A DNA stretch of 6,050 nt. Source: Draconibacterium sp. (GTDB lineage: Bacteria; Bacteroidota; Bacteroidia; Bacteroidales; Prolixibacteraceae). The DNA lies in contig WGCT01000485.1 of NCBI GenBank assembly GCA_015493625.1, forward strand, positions 1 to 6,050. Reading direction: 5' to 3'. This document shows positions 3,479 through 6,050 of this stretch, in pieces. The stretch's first letter is position 1. Each line of letters begins with the position of its first letter. The notes under the pieces are model-generated. The model was given only the letters and a program-made list of their open reading frames with translations, searched no databases and was not told the DNA's origin. Position numbers and translations under genes: made by a program.

Positions 3479-6050
3479 TTACTGTAAAACTATCCCATTT
3501 TTAAAGGTAACAATAATGGTATGTTTAAACTTTCTATCCAATCTTTTTTTCTCGCGTTTCGCTTCTTCGCGTGTCTTATATTTTCCTATAAAATATTTGT
3601 GTAAATTATTAATTTCTTTTTCGAAATAAAACTTTTCTCCTTTAAAAAAGCTGTTCTCGGGGTTTAGCTGTTTTTTAAAAGCTCCAATTTGAACAGAGTA
3701 GTAAATGCCGCTTATTAAATCTTCCTCCTTATTCCTGCGATGTACAGTTTTGTCTGTTTCCTTATTAGGCATTTTGGGTGTTAAAGGTGCACTGTTTTTA
3801 AAAATAATATGTTTAACTTTTTTCTCAACAATTATATTCATCTCTCTTTTGTCGTTTGGTTTTAGGTTTAAATTGAACATTGTTTTTTTTATTGTGAAAC
3901 CGGCTGGTATCGAGTTCTTGTAAATTTTAAATGTCCAATTTCCCGGCAACAAAACCGGAAAAGAAAATTTACCGTAATTGTCGGGAGTTAACCGGTAGGT
4001 TTTAAAATTACTTTTTAGTTCGAAAATTATATTTTGGTAATTGGGTATGGTTTCCAAAATATTGTTTTTTGCACCGGTTGCAACAAATTTCCCCGAGAGT
4101 TTTGCCCCTTTAACAATTTTAAAATTTATTGTGGAAGTGCGGTTTTCAAATATCTCAATTTTAACCGGGGCCGGAATGTCTATCATCTCATCAATATCGA
4201 GTTTCGAGCGGTCGACCGATAAAATGTAATTGCCGGGTTGTATCGATTTAACCCTGAATTTGCCATCGCTATCGGTTATTGTCGATTTGTTTTTTACATA
4301 AATAATTAATCCGGCAAAAGGTTCGCCGTTGCTATTTAATACCGTTCCGTTTAGTTCTCCTGCGTTAATTAGCCGTTTAACCGGAATGCCAAATTTGTAT
4401 GTGTAGGTGAGCGAGATGTTCAGTTCAGGATTTTCAACCTCTTCTTTAAAAATGGTATAGAAACTTTTTAAATCTAACGAATGATGTTTTAAAAAGATGT
4501 AGTTTAGATTCAACTGCATCAGGTTTCGGTTGCGATAGTAATAGTCGATATCGTATGCATTTTGGAAATAGAAATCGACAAACAGACTCTTCCCAATTCT
4601 CGTGTTAAAGGCAACGCCGGCAGTAATATTTCGTTGTTCGCTTGCTACAAAACTGTTTATGTTCGAATAACTTCCAAATATTTTAATTGCGTTGGATGAA
4701 TTAAACTGGTAGGCAAGATTTGTTGAACCACGATATGTAAATTGCCTGTTCTCTTCGGGGGCAAGAAGGTAGTTTGTGGTAACTCCGTATTCGCCTAAAA
4801 CCATATATTGAAATTTTTTAAGCCGTTGGTTGTATTCGGCATTTATCGATTTGGTATTGTAATGAAATTTATTCTTCGAGAGCCGGTCTTTTCGTTCAAA
4901 ATTTCTCCAGTAAACCATAAGAGAAGCATTTCGGTTAATGCTGTAGTTGGCAGTTGTTCTTATCGACCGCGTAAACGGTGCCGTTACAAAAAATGTGTCA
5001 AGTTCGGCATTGGCAAAATCCTGACGCGCAAATACTCCAAGGCTAATTTTATCGTTTATCCTGGCCGAAATATTCCCGTTGTAAAAAACAGAATTATTAT
5101 AATATCCCGGATAGTATTTGCCTGTGTTTGTGTAGTTTCCCGAAACTTGAAAAATAGAGAACTGCGAACTTATATTTGTCATAAAAGCATTGCCCCGTTT
5201 CCCCTGTTTCTCTCCGGTAGATACTTCCAGCTCAACCAATGTTTTTTTAAAAGGTTGAATTTTTGATGTGAAACTGGCAAGCGTAACCGGTTCGTTGTCA
5301 ATTGTGTTTTTTTGAACGAAATGAACCCCAACCGAATTATTTTTGTTGAAACTGAAATTTGAATAGGCCGAAAACTCGTTTTTAATATCGATAAAATAGC
5401 GGGGTTTTACATAAACAAACCCCACCGACAACCCGTTGTTCAACATAACTCTGGTTTCGGCTCCGGTGCCGAACCTCGACATTTCGGTTAATTGTGTAAA
5501 TCCGTACGATTGCTGCCCTAAAAACACAAATAAATTTTTATTCGAATACGAAATAAAATGTTGGTCGTACAATCCCAAATAACTTAAATCAATATTATTT
5601 GGCCCACGCGATAAAAATTTAAGCTTATGTTTTTCTTTTACATCAAGCGAACCTTCACCCGATATTTGGTACTGAAATGCGTAATCGTATTTGTCGTTTT
5701 GGTTGGTTGCCAAATAATTTAACGACGCTTTTACCGGAAACCGAAAAAAGGGGTCTTTTTTGGCATCTTTTTGTGGAAATACCAAAACCGACTGAAAAAT
5801 ACTTTCGACCAACTTCGTCGATTCGTACGCACGAACCGAGTATGATTCGTATCTCGATTCGGTAATGTCGGGCATTGTCTGTTTTTCGATAGTGAAAATT
5901 TTTGATTCATCCGGCTTTAACTCAATTTTGCTCTCTCCTTTTATATCGCAATTTCGTGTTTCGAGAAGTATCTTTTTTGTTGTGTTTCCCGAATTTTTAA
6001 TAATATATTTCGCAGTAATATTTTCTCCGGCAATAATATCTTCCGAAACC
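3479..6050 (-). CDS. Large outer-membrane protein with Ig-like, beta-barrel, carboxypeptidase-regulatory-like and SPOR domains; N-terminus outside window
   Basis: At least 856 residues are visible and the frame stays open to the right edge. The ATG at 5875 is internal: the 58 codons before it continue an Ig-like (NEW3/CARDB-like) segment. Counting that methionine as 1, the parts are: Ig-like remainder to about 20; a long alternating, aromatic-rich region (about 60-497) typical of an outer-membrane beta-barrel, ending TYKFGIPVKR; a carboxypeptidase-regulatory-like beta-sandwich (about 505-587: LNGTV, DSDGKFRVKSIQPGNYILSV); a second beta-sandwich (about 591-685: GKFSFPVLLPGNWTFKIY); a charged, Pro-containing linker (690-720); and a SPOR domain (725-795: YYSVQIGAFKK, KYFIGKYKTREEAKREKK). 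SPOR domains bind peptidoglycan, usually denuded septal glycan, so the C-terminus should be periplasmic. It is not a TonB-dependent SusC-type receptor: no plug is seen and the regulatory-like domain follows the barrel instead of preceding it. The order resembles a fimbrial usher (barrel then two C-terminal beta domains); this is inference. Two secreted proteins follow in the same direction. Confidence 0.85.
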   Translation of the reverse strand, partial: VSEDIIAGENITAKYIIKNSGNTTKKILLETRNCDIKGESKIELKPDESKIFTIEKQTMPDITESRYESYSVRAYESTKLVESIFQSVLVFPQKDAKKDPFFRFPVKASLNYLATNQNDKYDYAFQYQISGEGSLDVKEKHKLKFLSRGPNNIDLSYLGLYDQHFISYSNKNLFVFLGQQSYGFTQLTEMSRFGTGAETRVMLNNGLSVGFVYVKPRYFIDIKNEFSAYSNFSFNKNNSVGVHFVQKNTIDNEPVTLASFTSKIQPFKKTLVELEVSTGEKQGKRGNAFMTNISSQFSIFQVSGNYTNTGKYYPGYYNNSVFYNGNISARINDKISLGVFARQDFANAELDTFFVTAPFTRSIRTTANYSINRNASLMVYWRNFERKDRLSKNKFHYNTKSINAEYNQRLKKFQYMVLGEYGVTTNYLLAPEENRQFTYRGSTNLAYQFNSSNAIKIFGSYSNINSFVASEQRNITAGVAFNTRIGKSLFVDFYFQNAYDIDYYYRNRNLMQLNLNYIFLKHHSLDLKSFYTIFKEEVENPELNISLTYTYKFGIPVKRLINAGELNGTVLNSNGEPFAGLIIYVKNKSTITDSDGKFRVKSIQPGNYILSVDRSKLDIDEMIDIPAPVKIEIFENRTSTINFKIVKGAKLSGKFVATGAKNNILETIPNYQNIIFELKSNFKTYRLTPDNYGKFSFPVLLPGNWTFKIYKNSIPAGFTIKKTMFNLNLKPNDKREMNIIVEKKVKHIIFKNSAPLTPKMPNKETDKTVHRRNKEEDLISGIYYSVQIGAFKKQLNPENSFFKGEKFYFEKEINNLHKYFIGKYKTREEAKREKKRLDRKFKHTIIVTFKNGIVLQ
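3491..3703 (-). other. SPOR (peptidoglycan-binding) domain coding segment
   Basis: This is the 3' end of the large outer-membrane gene. The segment starts YYSVQIGAF, the first strand typical of SPOR domains, and includes the KYFIGKYKTREEAKREKKRL strand-helix unit and the last strand HTIIVTFKNG. The pattern is close to that of Bacteroidota SPOR proteins. It is separated from the preceding beta-sandwich by a charged linker of about 30 residues, which would let the domain reach the peptidoglycan from the outer membrane. Confidence 0.8.
4115..4363 (-). other. Carboxypeptidase-regulatory-like beta-sandwich domain coding segment
   Basis: This encodes about residues 505-587 of the visible large outer-membrane protein, numbered from the methionine at 5875. 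The features are the opening LNGTVLNSNGEPFAG, the strand IIYVKNKSTITDSDGKF and the ending VKSIQPGNYILSV. Together these are the G-x-V, D-x-G-x-F and PG-x-Y marks of the CarboxypepD_reg/CnaB-like fold. In SusC-type receptors this domain comes before the plug and barrel; here it directly follows the last barrel strand. Confidence 0.75.

Noticed and set aside
4808..5266. 152-codon open frame on the plus strand inside the large outer-membrane gene
   Set aside because: It is antisense to a continuous, clearly protein-like frame. Its product is Arg/Cys/Val-rich without recognisable domains, and there is no promoter match in front of it.
5873..5875. ATG as the true start of the large outer-membrane gene
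   Set aside because: There is no signal peptide after it, and the frame continues upstream for 58 codons to the window edge with coherent Ig-like sequence. The start must lie outside the window.
3479..6050. SusC/TonB-dependent receptor for the large outer-membrane protein
   Set aside because: No TonB plug is visible, the carboxypeptidase-regulatory-like domain follows the barrel instead of preceding it, no SusD-like gene is adjacent, and a SPOR domain ends the protein.

Overview
The window most likely comes from the chromosome of a Bacteroidota bacterium. A marine or anaerobic Bacteroidales/Marinilabiliales-type lineage would fit, but that finer placement is inference. The support is: AT-rich leaders without Shine-Dalgarno sequences; matches to the Bacteroidota promoter element TAnnTTTG in the only true intergenic region; Sec signal peptides ending in S/A before Q; and an outer-membrane protein combining a beta-barrel, a carboxypeptidase-regulatory-like domain and a SPOR domain. 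No RNA genes, insertion sequences, CRISPR arrays or phage genes were seen. Coding density is high on both strands.

Layout: (1) Positions 1-1469, minus strand: the first 489 codons of a long-chain acyl-CoA synthetase (AMP-forming), cut by the left edge. (2) Positions 1470-1699: a 230-bp AT-rich divergent intergenic region with a candidate promoter for each flanking gene and inverted repeats between them. (3) Positions 1700-2356, plus strand: a complete HD-domain metal-dependent phosphohydrolase of the YedJ/YpgQ type. (4) Positions 2353-6050, minus strand: a three-gene cluster read right to left. It holds a large outer-membrane protein cut by the right edge, a 185-aa secreted protein after a 60-bp gap, and a 168-aa secreted protein after a gap of one base. 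The last gene runs tail to tail into the HD gene, and the two stop codons share the palindrome TTAA.

The first two genes are housekeeping: fatty-acid activation and probable nucleotide or phosphate-ester hydrolysis. The interesting part is the right-hand cluster. Its outer-membrane protein has, in order, an Ig-like segment, a long beta-barrel, two beta-sandwich domains and a C-terminal peptidoglycan-binding SPOR domain. The two following genes encode small exported beta-rich proteins that end in similar C-terminal strands. The order resembles a fimbrial usher followed by its subunits, or a cell-envelope export/assembly device anchored to septal peptidoglycan. That reading is inference: no product in this cluster can be assigned to a named system from sequence alone, and no separate PapD-type chaperone gene lies in the window.
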